64,000 nt of DNA, from the NCBI GenBank assembly GCA_033816765.1, contig CM066291.1, positions 5,642,001 to 5,706,000 of the forward strand, read 5' to 3'. This document shows positions 10,892 to 21,019 of this stretch, one piece after another. The notes beneath the pieces were generated by a model that worked only from the letters and a program-made list of their open reading frames with translations, ran no database searches and had not been told where the DNA came from. The DNA is from Nothopassalora personata. Its lineage: Eukaryota; Ascomycota; Dothideomycetes; Mycosphaerellales; Mycosphaerellaceae. The position numbers and the translations under genes are program-made. Positions within the stretch are counted from its first letter, which is position 1. Every line of letters starts with the position of its first letter.

Positions 10892-12608
10892 ATGGCCAGA
10901 GACAACTCCTTTGCTCGACATGCCGCGCGCGCAGACGGCAACCCGGAGGAAGCAGGCGGTCTGCTGCGCGAAGGCCAGACAAGGCCAGCTTCGCCCAATG
11001 CATCATCAGACGAGGATGTGGTTGTCTATGAAAAGCCACCCGCCCCTACCACAGGACGAAAGCCGCCACCAAGACGGCAGTCTTCGTTCGCCCAACATCG
11101 ACCAAATGGCGAACCACGAACTCCGCACCGGGTACGATTCGACGTCACGGAGCCCGAGACGATAGGAGCGCAGAACGGCTCAGCGCATCCGGTGGACTGG
11201 ATAGAGGAGGAAGACTACCTGGGCGGCGATGGCACTTATGATGGCGGCAGACAGCAGCGAGCGCCGCTGCTCACTGATATCGAAGCGCCGAGCGTGGCAT
11301 TGGCCAACGACTTCGACGCAGATGCGCTCGACCCAACACGACCAAAGAGCAACATGAGAAGTGCGTTCATGAACATGGCCAACAGCATCATCGGCGCTGG
11401 CATAATCGGACAACCGTATGCCTTCAAGCAGGCAGGTTTACTCAGCGGTATCGTCCTGCTCGTCCTCTTGACAATAACGGTGGACTGGACCATTCAGCTT
11501 ATTGTCAAGAACTCCAAGCTGAGCGGCACAAACTCCTTTCAGGCCACAATGGAACACTGCTTTGGCAAGTCTGGCCTTGTCGCGATATCGGTTGCTCAGT
11601 GGGCCTTCGCATTTGGAGGCATGGTGGCATTCTGCATCATCATCGGAGACACCATCCCACGAGTGCTGGCTGCCCTGTTCCCTTCTCTTCACGCAGTGCC
11701 ATTCCTCGGGCTACTGACAGATCGACGAGCGATCATTGTACTATTTACCCTAGGCATTTCATATCCTCTTTCTTTGTACAGAGACATTGCTATGGTTAGT
11801 GCTCGATGAAGCACATCGACATCTTCGACTAACATCATTGTAGCTTGCAAAAGCCAGCACTTTGGCATTGATCAGCATGCTTATTATCATAATCACGGTC
11901 GTAATCCAGGGCCCACTCCTTCCACCCACGATGCGAGGACAACTCAAAGGTAGCCTTCTCATCAACGACGGATTCTTCCAAGCGATCGGCGTCATCTCCT
12001 TCGCCTTCGTCTGCCATCACAACAGTCTCCTGATCTACGGATCGTTACGGACACCCACAATGGACCGCTTCGCCAAGGTGACACATTACTCTACCGGCAT
12101 CTCGATGGTCGCCTGTATCACCATGGCTCTCAGTGGTTACATGGTCTTCGGCGACATGACACAAGGCAACGTCCTCAACAACTTCCCGACAGACAACCTC
12201 ATGGTCAACATTGCGCGACTTTGCTTCGGACTGAACATGCTCACGACACTCCCGCTGGAATGCTTCGTCTGCCGCGAAGTCATGACCGAGTATTACTTTC
12301 CCGGCGAAGCATACCAACCGAATCGACATCTGATCTTCACGACCTCCCTTGTTATCAGTGCGGTGGGCATGGCATTGATCACATGCGATCTGGGCGTGGT
12401 TTTCGAACTCGTTGGTGCCACAAGTGCATGCGCTTTGGCCTATATATTGCCGCCGCTGTGCTTCGTGAAGCTCACGAAGCGCAGGACTTGGGAGACCTAT
12501 GCGTGCTACGTCTGTATCTTCTTCGGCAGTGCTGTGATGGGTATCAGCCTGCTACAGGCCATGACAAAGATGGTCACAGGCGAAGGTGCTACGACAGCTT
12601 GTCATTAG
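10892..12608 (+). CDS. Vacuolar-type amino acid transporter (AAAP/SLC38-like, Avt family)
   Basis: Exons 10892..11794 and 11844..12608, joined in phase 0 across a 49-bp intron (GTTAGT, branch GACTAACA, TAG), give 555 aa. A long hydrophilic N-terminal tail (about 145 aa, Pro/Arg/Glu-rich, ending DPTRPKSNMRSAFMNM) precedes the transmembrane core, as in fungal Avt proteins. The core starts with ANSIIGAGIIGQPYAFKQAGL, the conserved first helix of the amino acid/auxin permease family, and contains about eleven hydrophobic segments, including SYPLSLYRDI, FAFVCHHNSLLIYGSL and NMLTTLPLECFVCREV. Expected role: H+-coupled movement of neutral amino acids across the vacuolar membrane (export type, closest in look to Avt3/5/6/7). 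Substrate and direction are inferred. Confidence 0.85.
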
Positions 12609-12848
12609 CATTTGTACAAGGGTATATCATAGAGTCCTTTTAGAAGCATAGCTGAACGGCTCACTTCTACATGATACTAGATCAAGGCCGGTCTAGCGCA
12701 GAAAACCGACAGACAGAGCTTCCAGCAATAAGTCGTTCTCTTACTGATGCGAACGCCATGCCACGCCGTCAGTCACCATCATCTCGACTTCCCATCCTCT
12801 CGTGCCTGCTACATGTGCTAATCTATGTAATCCGAGCTGACTACACCT

Positions 12849-13478
12849 TCACCTCCTCACCCGCCTCGCCTTCCCCTGAAGCATCGGCAAAAGAAGAACA
12901 GCATTGGCCTGTTCTTGATCCAGCATCGCCATCTCCGCGCACTGCATAGCGGCTAACGACTGCATTTCTTTCCAAGGATCATCCAGATGTCGATGTATCA
13001 TCTCGAAGACAGAGGAGACCATGTGCTGTCTCAGAATCTTCAATTCGAATCCGATGAGTACTCCCTCCGATGGCTCTGGATACCCAATCTTGAGTGTGCC
13101 GCCATGGAGCCTTTCGAGCCATTTGAGGAGGTTTGGAGAGTGGTGGTTCTGGTATGGTTGGACTTTGAAGTTCTTGCCGGTGAAGCTGTCTCCCAGAAGG
13201 TGGGTGAGTTTTGCTTCTAGGCGGACTAGGGGATTGGAGTTGAAGTTTTGCATCTCGATAAGGAAGGTATTCCTGGACCAGTAGATGGGCGCGACCTCTT
13301 GACGGATTCGACGATTGATGAGAAGAAGGCCGGGCTCGCGGATGCGAGTGAGCGCTAAGGAGATCTCTTCGGATTCGATAAGGACTGCGTCGTAGATTTG
13401 ATTGAGCATCTCGCCGGGAAGATTTAGGAATGGCATGGCTGTGGAGATGGCTCCCACTGGCTTGCGTGGTGATTGCAA
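12849..13478 (-). CDS. F-box-like domain protein
   Basis: 209 aa, or 195 aa if translation starts at the second Met (MPFLNLPGEML). The N-terminal region FLNLPGEMLNQIYDAVL .. EPGLLLINRRIRQEVAPIYWSRNTF matches the short F-box-like domain common in Dothideomycetes, in which a LP.E..N.IY helix is followed by L...R.IR.E....YW..N.F. The rest has no known domain; near the end is a Glu/Met/Leu-rich helix. It converges with the transporter gene, with a 240-bp gap. Such proteins are assumed to be SCF-type adaptors or decayed relatives of them; no substrate can be suggested. Confidence 0.7.
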   Translation of the reverse strand: MQSPRKPVGAISTAMPFLNLPGEMLNQIYDAVLIESEEISLALTRIREPGLLLINRRIRQEVAPIYWSRNTFLIEMQNFNSNPLVRLEAKLTHLLGDSFTGKNFKVQPYQNHHSPNLLKWLERLHGGTLKIGYPEPSEGVLIGFELKILRQHMVSSVFEMIHRHLDDPWKEMQSLAAMQCAEMAMLDQEQANAVLLLPMLQGKARRVRR

Positions 13479-13696
13479 GAAGACACTCGCAATATGCGGT
13501 CAGTGCAATGTGGAAGATCGTGAAAGACAGGAGCTGACAGCTATCAGATCATTCGACTTGCTGTTGTGGATGGCACGTTTCAATCTTGGCGCGAGTCCTT
13601 TGCAACCTTTTTTTATGGAAATTCTCTACTCATTCCAGCACTTCACAGCTTACGAATGAGACCTCCTACAGCACTCCAGTCACAGTAAATCTCGCT

Positions 13697-14143
13697 ATGT
13701 CAGAAGTCAATCATCTGGCCCTGGTCCTTACAGGCGTATGCGACAAATTACCAGCCGGCATGATCAGCAAGCTACCACCAGAGCTCCGGCTCCCAATCTA
13801 CGGCTATGTGATCAACACATTTTCAATCCCACAGCACAAGGGTAAGCTCGTGAATCTTCCACTTACTCCGCCAATCATACAAGGCTGTACGCTCATTCGA
13901 TGCGAGGCCATGAGCCTGTACACTGCTCGTCTGAGGCAGATTTGGGAAAGTACGGAAGCTACATTTCGCAATGCCCAAGCGGCTGCACAGCCTTACATGG
14001 GCAACAATTGCAGGGCCGTGTATTATTACCTTGAGACGCTCGAGTATTGGGACTATTTCCTGCGCTTGGTGCGTAAGGTGGTGGGTGTACAGCTGGAGAG
14101 GATGCGGCAGTACGAGGCGCTTCACGCTGCAAAGTGCGGCTGA
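13697..14143 (+). CDS. Short F-box-like protein, possibly a remnant
   Basis: 149 aa from Met at 13697 (MSEVNHLALVLTG); an in-frame upstream Met at 13586 is less likely. The motif ISKLPPELRLPIYGYVI resembles the first helix of the F-box-like domain, and SLYTARLRQIW the following part, but the usual second helix is weak. The start is 218 bp from the start of the previous gene, head to head, so the two may be a divergent pair of paralogues. The frame ends about 415 bp before a copia insertion. Confidence 0.5.
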   Translation: MSEVNHLALVLTGVCDKLPAGMISKLPPELRLPIYGYVINTFSIPQHKGKLVNLPLTPPIIQGCTLIRCEAMSLYTARLRQIWESTEATFRNAQAAAQPYMGNNCRAVYYYLETLEYWDYFLRLVRKVVGVQLERMRQYEALHAAKCG

Positions 14144-14557
14144 GTGGAGCGAGCACTATTCACTTCTGTGCTTGAGTTGGGCGATAGCGGGAAGAATCAA
14201 TGGACGAGAAGTGTACGGTCCATTGCGGTGCGTGCAGCTTTGGCGGAATGGGGAGATACGGGAGATGAAGAGAAGTGAACGCATGGGGTCTCAGGAGTTT
14301 GTCGTGGCTATTCAGAGGATGGGCAGGTCACGGTTGACGCATGAACCTGTATGTACGCACTACTCAGTCTGGAGTCTGACGGTGTATAGGTGGTGGATCA
14401 AGACACCATGCCACGCGGAGAAGGAAGGGCCAGTTGCAGTAGTCAGACGTATGCCAGGATACAATGTCGAAAGCTACGATCGACCTAATCTCAACGTCTA
14501 CATACCTCATTTTATCCTGATCTATCGCCTCTCAGGAATTGAACAAAATGGTTGATA
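14144..14557. other. Spacer up to the copia insertion
   Basis: About 410 bp. A frame stays open on the plus strand (to 14555) but shows no domain; it may be 3' sequence of the F-box-like gene or of a gene cut by the insertion. Confidence 0.4.
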
Positions 14558-14562
14558 CATGC
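14558..14562. repeat. Target site duplication CATGC (left)
   Basis: Direct 5-bp repeat CATGC at 14558-14562 and 20117-20121, immediately outside the two LTRs. Confidence 0.85.
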
Positions 14563-14700
14563 ACTTGATGCTGGCTGGCTGTGTCCCAGCAGTTCTTTGG
14601 ATGCCAAGCCACTAGCGCGCTTTCTTGCACTTTCTTATAGCTAGCTGTTCTTCGCATTCTCGTAGATCCTTCTCAATACATCAATCTACTCACATTATCT
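14563..14700 (+). repeat. 5' LTR of the intact copia element
   Basis: 138 bp, identical to 19979-20116. Confidence 0.95.
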
Positions 14701-14719
14701 GGTTATGACGCCCTCGCGC
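14700..14719 (+). promoter_or_regulatory. Putative primer binding site
   Basis: TGGTTATGACGCCCTCGCGC directly follows the 5' LTR and is conserved in the related element (53563-53581 on the other strand). It is close to the complement of the anticodon-arm half of an initiator tRNA-Met (..GGGCTCATAACC..), which is how copia/Ty5-type elements prime with a cleaved half tRNA. The tRNA match is from general knowledge and is imperfect. Confidence 0.5.
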
Positions 14720-14913
14720 TTATCAACTGCGCGCATACCTCCGAAAGACACTTGATAGTGTGTATGTGATCCTGCTGATCGCGTGTATGTCGACAACGCC
14801 TGGTTGGTGATTGCGACAAAACGCGACTGCAGCAAATAGCAAACGACAAAGTCGCGACCCAGTGGGCAACGCGGCAAGTATCGCAGTGACACCTAGTTGG
14901 TGCTCTGCAGTGT

Positions 14914-17900
14914 ATGGATACTGACGGTAACAACACTGACCTCACTGGACTCGAAATACCGCTGGCGCAGCAGTCTGTCGCCACTCCGAGCCAGCAACAA
15001 CAGCAGACCGAGTCGGCTGCTACCCGAAAGACCAAGAAGCCTGCTGTATCAACTCGCGGCTTTAGCAACATGGTCGGCCGTAACAACAACGGCACCCCTG
15101 GTGTCTCCAAACTTCAAGGCAAGGACGACTACTCGAGATGGGCTGATATGTTACAGTCAGTCCTGCGAGGTGACCTGCTATGGGGGTTTGTCGACAAGAC
15201 TGCCCTCAAGCCGAAGCCCACGAAGCGCAAGAATGAGGAAGACTATGAACTCGAAGAGCGTATCGAGGCATGGGAGGCAAAGAAGTATCAAGCCCGCGCC
15301 CTCATTATTGCTAACTGCAGTCAGTCTATTGCAGACAACTGCAAAGCCTACCAACAACCGGAAGACCTATGGGACCATCTGAAGTCCACATACGGTCAAA
15401 CTGGCAAGTCCGAAGAGTACTCGTTGTACCTGGACTTCGAGTCACACACATATGGTGGCTCCAACCTTGACAAGTTCTGCCAGCAATATCAGTCGAAGCT
15501 GGCCAACCTCAAGAACACCGAGTTAGCCATATCAAAGGCTCAAGCTCTCTTCCGCTTCCTGTATCAGATCTCACCATACTTCCCAACATTCGCGTCCTCA
15601 AAGCGTGAACAGATGAGGCAGCTTACTGGAAAGATCGAGGACAGTACCACTATCACACTCGACAAGGTGATCAGTGATCTGCTTGATGAGGCGACTGCGC
15701 AACAGTCCGAGTCAGCCAATCTCGCAGTGAAGCAACAAAACAACGCCAACCCTGCCAACCCACAGGGCAACGGCAACACCCCTCGCGGCGGCGGCGCACC
15801 ACGTGGTAACGGACGCGGCGGACGAGGAGGTCGTGGAGGCCGCGGCAACGGCAACGGCGCTCGTGGTGGTAATCAGAATGGTGGTGGCAACAACAACCAA
15901 CAGCAGAAGCCTCAATACGACCCCTGCAGTGGTTGTGGCATGACCACTCACCAACCAGCTGGTTGCTGGAACCTACACCCTGAGCTTGCACCTGCTACCT
16001 GGAAGAAGAAGCAGCAGGGCAATCAACAACAGCGTCAGCAAGTCAACAACACCACTGACGCACAGCACACTGAGACCGCACAGTTTGCGGCTCACGGCGC
16101 TACCAACTTCGAGGACTTGATGACTCCATTCAACGGCTCTCACAGCATGTATATGACTGTGGGCCAGGACGACATCATTCAAGACACCTCAGCGCTGCTT
16201 GCAGCGAAGAGCAACACCGACTGGGTTGTGGACTCTGGCTGCACTTCTCACATGACAAACAAGCTGAGCAATATGATGGACTACCGGCCCTGCACTGTTC
16301 TTATCAAGACAGGCAGTGGCACCATCACTGCTACAGCTTGTGGCATCGTCCAACTGGATCTGTATGGATGCGGCATCACTGGCTTCTCACAGGTGTTGTA
16401 CGTACCAGGCCTTGCAGCCAATCTGATTTCGACAGAGGCTCTTCGCCGCAAGGGTGTCTATTATCGCAACGACGAGCAGATCCTATTCACAAAGGGGACT
16501 GCTGCGCGTACGGTGGCACACTGCTACACCCACAATGGACTGCCATTCTTGAAGATGAAGGACTCAGCGACAGCCCTCACTTCGTCCAAGGTCGAGCCAT
16601 CGACAGCTGCTACAGGAGACCTGTGGCACCGCCGACTTGGACACATCCACAGCCGCAAGTTGCTGCAGCTTCACAACGACAAGCGCATCACCATTGTTGG
16701 CAACAGTGATAGCGACCTCAGCAAGCACCCACGCGAGTGCATCCCCTGTCGTAAGGGGATGGGTCACAAGGTCTACAACCGCATTCCGATGGTGCGGCCA
16801 ACAACACCATACTATATTGTTGCTGTGGATGTTGTCACGGTCCGCAACCTTGGCATTGGCAAGGAGCGTTACTTCACGCTATTCACCTGCCTGGCCAGCC
16901 TACAACGCACAGTATTCGCTTCCGCACAGAAGGACGGTGCTGCGCAGCATATTCGAGTGGTCCACCGTCATGTGAAGACACAATATGGCACAGCAATTGT
17001 GATCTTCCGCATAGATGGGGGTGGCGAATATGGAGGACACTCACTCACGCAGCTCTCACGCGATGAGGGCTTCGCTCTTCAAGTCACAGCACCTCATTCT
17101 TCAGAGCAGAATGGTGGTGCGGAAGTCAGCAACCACATCGTTTGTGTCATGGCACGTAAGCTGCTCATCGACGCTGGCCTTCCACCTAGCCTATGGCCAG
17201 AAGCAGTGAAAGCTTCGGTCTATCTTCTTAACTTGACACCAAGTGCAGCAATCAAGGGCCTGTCACCACTAGAAGTTATCAACGCTTGGCAGGGCACTCA
17301 ACCAGTGAAGCCTTCCCTGTCACACCTCAAAGCATACGGCTGCCGCGCCTTCGTGTACGACCATAACGTCGGTCGCGGTGAGAAGTTTGACGCCCGCTCG
17401 TTGCAGGGCAAGCTTGTTGGATACGAAAGCCGCACCATCTACCGTGCCTATGTTGCTAAGGCGCATAGAGTGTTCAGAACCAAGGACGTTCAATTCATCG
17501 AGGGCAACGACCCTATGGCAGCCCAAGACGGTGACTCTGAGACTGAGCAAGATCAAGACGACGAGCTCATCACTCGAGAAGACATCTTTCCAGTGGAGCG
17601 CAACCGCAAGACAGGACTACGGCGAGCAGGTGCTGAGCGCGGTGTGACTCCTGGGGGTGGTGATTCTGGGAGTGTTACAGCACCGAAGAACATCACCGTC
17701 ATCGACCGTCCAGCGGACTCACCACTCGAGCAGTCGGATGAGGACCTTTCACAGGAAGTAGTGGACTCCTATCAAGATGAGACGCCTGACGACTTTCCGG
17801 AAGTGCAACCAACAACACCTCCGAGACCTTCTGTTGAGGATGACGATGAAGACGACTTCACGACACCTCCGGCACAGCCAGCTCGGCAACCTGTGCCACC

Positions 17901-19695
17901 TACGCCATCAGGTCGGCCACAGCGCAATCGTCGCCCTCCTGCGGAAGTTCGAGACCCATTGAACGGCTATCAATATGAAGCCAACCGCAAGCAGCGTAGG
18001 GCCCTGTGTCACTCACTCAGCAAGACGACCCGCAAGCAACTTGCTGAGATGCCACATGCGACTGTGACTGCTTTCATGGCAGCAACCGACTGGCCAGATC
18101 CAGCAACGGTGCTCATACCGAAGAGCCACAAGGCCGCAATGGCAACACCACAACACGCCGAGTGGCGTGCAGCCGAAGAAGCTGAATTCGCCAGTCTCGA
18201 GCAATACGAGACATGGCTGTACAAGGACAAGACAACACTGCCAACTGGCACACGTGTGCTGCGTGGCAGATGGGTCTATGCTATCAAGCTTGATGCCAAT
18301 GGCAAGATCAGCCGCTTCAAGGCACGCTGGGTAGTCCGTGGTGACACACAACGTGAAGGTGACTACGACGACACGTATGCAGCAGTGGTGAAGCCATCCA
18401 CTCTGCGTATGCTATACGCACTGATCGCACACTACGACCTCGAGTGTCAGCAGTACGATATCATGACTGCTTTCCTCAACGCTATCATCACAGGCCGGAA
18501 GGTCTACGTCGAAATGCCACATGGCTTTGAACATAGCAACAAAGTATGTGAGCTGCGACGTGCTCTGTATGGATTGAAGCAGTCACCACTGTTGTGGTAC
18601 CAGGAGCTCAGCAAATACCTGCGCTCACTGCGCTTCATTCCAATCATGAGCGACATCTGCGTGTTCAAGCACGAGGTGTCAGGCTCCATCATTGTCATCT
18701 ACGTGGACGACCTTCTTATCATCACGAAGGATCGACAAGGCGTAGCGGCAATCGCAGCAACGCTGCAGGACAAGTTCAAGATGCGTGAGCTCGGCGACGT
18801 CCACCACTACTTGGGGATGCGCATTATACGAGACCGCAAGAAGCGTACGCTGTACATCGTACAAGACGGCTATCTACAGAAGCTGGCTGACGAGTACAAC
18901 ATCACTGGCAAGCCGCCGAAGGTGCCAATGTATGCGAAGCATCAACACCGTAAGGCGCCGGCTGAGTACGTGGCAGACGCGACACTGAAGAGCCGCTACC
19001 AGAAGGCTACAGGTGAATGTCTCTGGGTGGTCATGATGACCAGACCAGACTGCAGCTATCAAGTCTGTCTGCTGTGCCGCTTTCTCGCCAACCCAACCGT
19101 AGAACACATAGACGCTGTTATGCAGGTCATGAAGTATCTGGTTGGTCACAAGTACCGTGGACTGTGCTTCAAGGGCGCAGACACCGAGCACGATCTTCAA
19201 CTGAAGGGGTACGTTGATGCCTCATGGGGAGACGACCTTGACGATAGGCGATCCACAGGAGCCTTCGTCTTCACGATGCTGGGGGCACCAACTTCCTGGA
19301 AGTCCGGCCGCCAGACTATCGTGACACTGTCATCAACAGAGGCTGAGTATGTCCAACTAACGCTTGGAGCGAAGGAAGCCATCAGCATTGGCAACCTGCT
19401 CAAGGAGGTGGACTACAAGGGACCGCTATTCCCCATCACCCTGTACGAGGACAACATGCCAGCGATCGACATCACCAAGCGAAGCAGCGGTGTGGACGGT
19501 CGCACTAAGCACATCGACACGCGCTATCACTACATCCGTGAAGCCATTGCCAAGCGCAAGATCACGGTTGACTGGATAGGCACCAACGACCAGATAGCTG
19601 ACGGCTTCACGAAGGCACTGGATCAATACAAGCACGCCGACTTCGTGCAGCAGCTGAATATGGCTGACTGCGAGGCGGCTATCAAGCCTGGTTGA
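14914..19695 (+). CDS. Copia gag-pol polyprotein, 1593 aa
   Basis: One continuous ORF. Order: gag (about 50-250, LYLDFESHTYGGSNLDKF), a Gly/Arg/Asn-rich linker, a CCHC zinc knuckle (CSGCGMTTHQPAGC, from Cys338), aspartic protease (WVVDSGCTSH, Asp440), integrase with its zinc finger (H572-x4-H577, then CIPC) and catalytic D639, D701 and E737 (D-x35-E), reverse transcriptase with YVDD at about 1263, and RNase H (YVDASWGDD at about 1435, STEAEY, EDNMPAID at about 1513). Integrase lies before RT, the diagnostic Ty1/copia order. All catalytic residues are present, so the protein looks functional. It starts 213 bp after the LTR. Confidence 0.95.
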   Translation: MDTDGNNTDLTGLEIPLAQQSVATPSQQQQQTESAATRKTKKPAVSTRGFSNMVGRNNNGTPGVSKLQGKDDYSRWADMLQSVLRGDLLWGFVDKTALKPKPTKRKNEEDYELEERIEAWEAKKYQARALIIANCSQSIADNCKAYQQPEDLWDHLKSTYGQTGKSEEYSLYLDFESHTYGGSNLDKFCQQYQSKLANLKNTELAISKAQALFRFLYQISPYFPTFASSKREQMRQLTGKIEDSTTITLDKVISDLLDEATAQQSESANLAVKQQNNANPANPQGNGNTPRGGGAPRGNGRGGRGGRGGRGNGNGARGGNQNGGGNNNQQQKPQYDPCSGCGMTTHQPAGCWNLHPELAPATWKKKQQGNQQQRQQVNNTTDAQHTETAQFAAHGATNFEDLMTPFNGSHSMYMTVGQDDIIQDTSALLAAKSNTDWVVDSGCTSHMTNKLSNMMDYRPCTVLIKTGSGTITATACGIVQLDLYGCGITGFSQVLYVPGLAANLISTEALRRKGVYYRNDEQILFTKGTAARTVAHCYTHNGLPFLKMKDSATALTSSKVEPSTAATGDLWHRRLGHIHSRKLLQLHNDKRITIVGNSDSDLSKHPRECIPCRKGMGHKVYNRIPMVRPTTPYYIVAVDVVTVRNLGIGKERYFTLFTCLASLQRTVFASAQKDGAAQHIRVVHRHVKTQYGTAIVIFRIDGGGEYGGHSLTQLSRDEGFALQVTAPHSSEQNGGAEVSNHIVCVMARKLLIDAGLPPSLWPEAVKASVYLLNLTPSAAIKGLSPLEVINAWQGTQPVKPSLSHLKAYGCRAFVYDHNVGRGEKFDARSLQGKLVGYESRTIYRAYVAKAHRVFRTKDVQFIEGNDPMAAQDGDSETEQDQDDELITREDIFPVERNRKTGLRRAGAERGVTPGGGDSGSVTAPKNITVIDRPADSPLEQSDEDLSQEVVDSYQDETPDDFPEVQPTTPPRPSVEDDDEDDFTTPPAQPARQPVPPTPSGRPQRNRRPPAEVRDPLNGYQYEANRKQRRALCHSLSKTTRKQLAEMPHATVTAFMAATDWPDPATVLIPKSHKAAMATPQHAEWRAAEEAEFASLEQYETWLYKDKTTLPTGTRVLRGRWVYAIKLDANGKISRFKARWVVRGDTQREGDYDDTYAAVVKPSTLRMLYALIAHYDLECQQYDIMTAFLNAIITGRKVYVEMPHGFEHSNKVCELRRALYGLKQSPLLWYQELSKYLRSLRFIPIMSDICVFKHEVSGSIIVIYVDDLLIITKDRQGVAAIAATLQDKFKMRELGDVHHYLGMRIIRDRKKRTLYIVQDGYLQKLADEYNITGKPPKVPMYAKHQHRKAPAEYVADATLKSRYQKATGECLWVVMMTRPDCSYQVCLLCRFLANPTVEHIDAVMQVMKYLVGHKYRGLCFKGADTEHDLQLKGYVDASWGDDLDDRRSTGAFVFTMLGAPTSWKSGRQTIVTLSSTEAEYVQLTLGAKEAISIGNLLKEVDYKGPLFPITLYEDNMPAIDITKRSSGVDGRTKHIDTRYHYIREAIAKRKITVDWIGTNDQIADGFTKALDQYKHADFVQQLNMADCEAAIKPG

Positions 19696-19978
19696 CACCT
19701 ATTCTCAGGCCTCTCATTGGACGACAGCAACACTGCGCCAATCGACTCAACTCAACGGCGGTTACTTACTGAGGACCGCGGTGTCCGTGCAGCCAATTAG
19801 CGCACGAGAAACACCTTCAACATTCAGCAACAGCAGCCGCACTGCTACACCGGCACTTCCCGCGCAACCAACGGTATGACGACATGGAGGACAGTGACAT
19901 GGTGAGAGCGAGGGGCGGCATGCTTTCTGTGGGGTGTATACACCTGTTTCAAGCACCTAGAGCCTCGGCATGGGGGTG

Positions 19979-20116
19979 ACTTGATGCTGGCTGGCTGTGT
20001 CCCAGCAGTTCTTTGGATGCCAAGCCACTAGCGCGCTTTCTTGCACTTTCTTATAGCTAGCTGTTCTTCGCATTCTCGTAGATCCTTCTCAATACATCAA
20101 TCTACTCACATTATCT
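19979..20116 (+). repeat. 3' LTR of the intact copia element
   Basis: 138 bp, identical to 14563-14700; followed by the right CATGC target duplication (20117-20121). Confidence 0.95.
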
Positions 20117-20290
20117 CATGCGGCATTCGTTCACTTGCGCTCATCGCTTTGTGCACAAGGGGCTTGAAGTCGCCCAGATTTCCCCCCTTCTAGAGCTGTG
20201 GCTTGCACCTCGCATCTTTCTTCGCATGATCAGCGTCAACCACCACCGCCATGAAGTACACCCAACGACACCCTGCCCACCGGCAGCAAC

Positions 20291-20776
20291 ATGGCACCAC
20301 TCGGCCGTCTCGGTATGCTACCACCAGAGTTGCGCAGAAACATCTTCGAAATCGTCTTCGAAGATCGATTCTCTGGCAACGAGGAGTCCTTCGTCGGCCC
20401 AAACGCAATCACTCTAAAAGTCGAAGCAACAAACCTCGACACCAGCGAAGCTGTCCGAGCTGGGGCCAAGCAAAGCTACCTTCGTCGGCTCGACGCAATG
20501 GTGGATGCTGCTAGCGAATCGGGAGACGAGCTGCGCAGGGACGTCGCTCATGTCGGTATATTTGATGATTATCGTGGTGAAGACAGGGACATGTTGATTT
20601 GGCTTGAGCGAAACATGTACGATGGCTTGCGGCGATTCCAGAGGTGGCGCCAGGCGCAAGATGTGGAAATCAGAGTATCCGCATCGCCTAAGAAGGGACC
20701 ACGTGAGAGGGTCGAGGAGACAGCGTGCGTGTCTGCATGTACGCGGCACTCTTTTCCGTGCTTGGAGGCAAGATGA
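20291..20776 (+). CDS. F-box-like domain protein
   Basis: 161 aa starting MAPLGRLGMLPPELRRNIFEIVFED, where LPPELRRNIFE is the first helix of the F-box-like domain. The remainder is charged and helical (DVAHVGIFDDYRGEDRDM, RRFQRWRQAQDVE) with no recognised domain. The C-terminal 30 residues are Cys/Arg-rich and may be read-through of an intron or past the true end. Together with 12849-13478 and 13697-14143 this suggests a local group of such genes, now split by the copia insertion. Confidence 0.55.
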   Translation: MAPLGRLGMLPPELRRNIFEIVFEDRFSGNEESFVGPNAITLKVEATNLDTSEAVRAGAKQSYLRRLDAMVDAASESGDELRRDVAHVGIFDDYRGEDRDMLIWLERNMYDGLRRFQRWRQAQDVEIRVSASPKKGPRERVEETACVSACTRHSFPCLEAR

Positions 20777-21019
20777 TCGATCTGCAGACGACAGAACAAG
20801 TGATGGTAAGAAAAAGCTAGTGATGATCTTACAAAGACGTTCAATATGGAGCGAGCTGCAGCTTTGGTACCTCAGCTTCCTACTACAACCTGGAAAGCGC
20901 TTTCTGGTAGAACAAATACTCATCGGATTTGGTGCCAAGACGCCCATCGCGGTGCTCCCCAGGGTATTCGGAGGAATATCGCGTCTGGCCATGATCATTT
21001 TCTTGAGGAAACGGTCGTG

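Larger units (their letters stand above)
14563..20116 (+). mobile_element. Intact Ty1/copia LTR retrotransposon
   Basis: 5554 bp: LTR 14563-14700, LTR 19979-20116, TSD CATGC. The two 138-bp LTRs are identical by direct reading. They begin ACTTGATGC and end CATTATCT, which is not the usual TG..CA; the related decayed element at 36844-53715 has the same ends with its own TSD, which confirms the boundaries. A purine run (GGGGGTG, about 19972-19978) lies directly before the 3' LTR. The single gag-pol ORF has no stop. There is no sign of the RIP-like decay seen in the other repeats of this window. The element sits among small F-box-like genes. Confidence 0.95.

Noticed and set aside
15564..15991. 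Several minus-strand ORFs in the copia gag region
   Set aside because: Complement of the Gly/Arg/Asn-rich linker, not conserved coding sequence.
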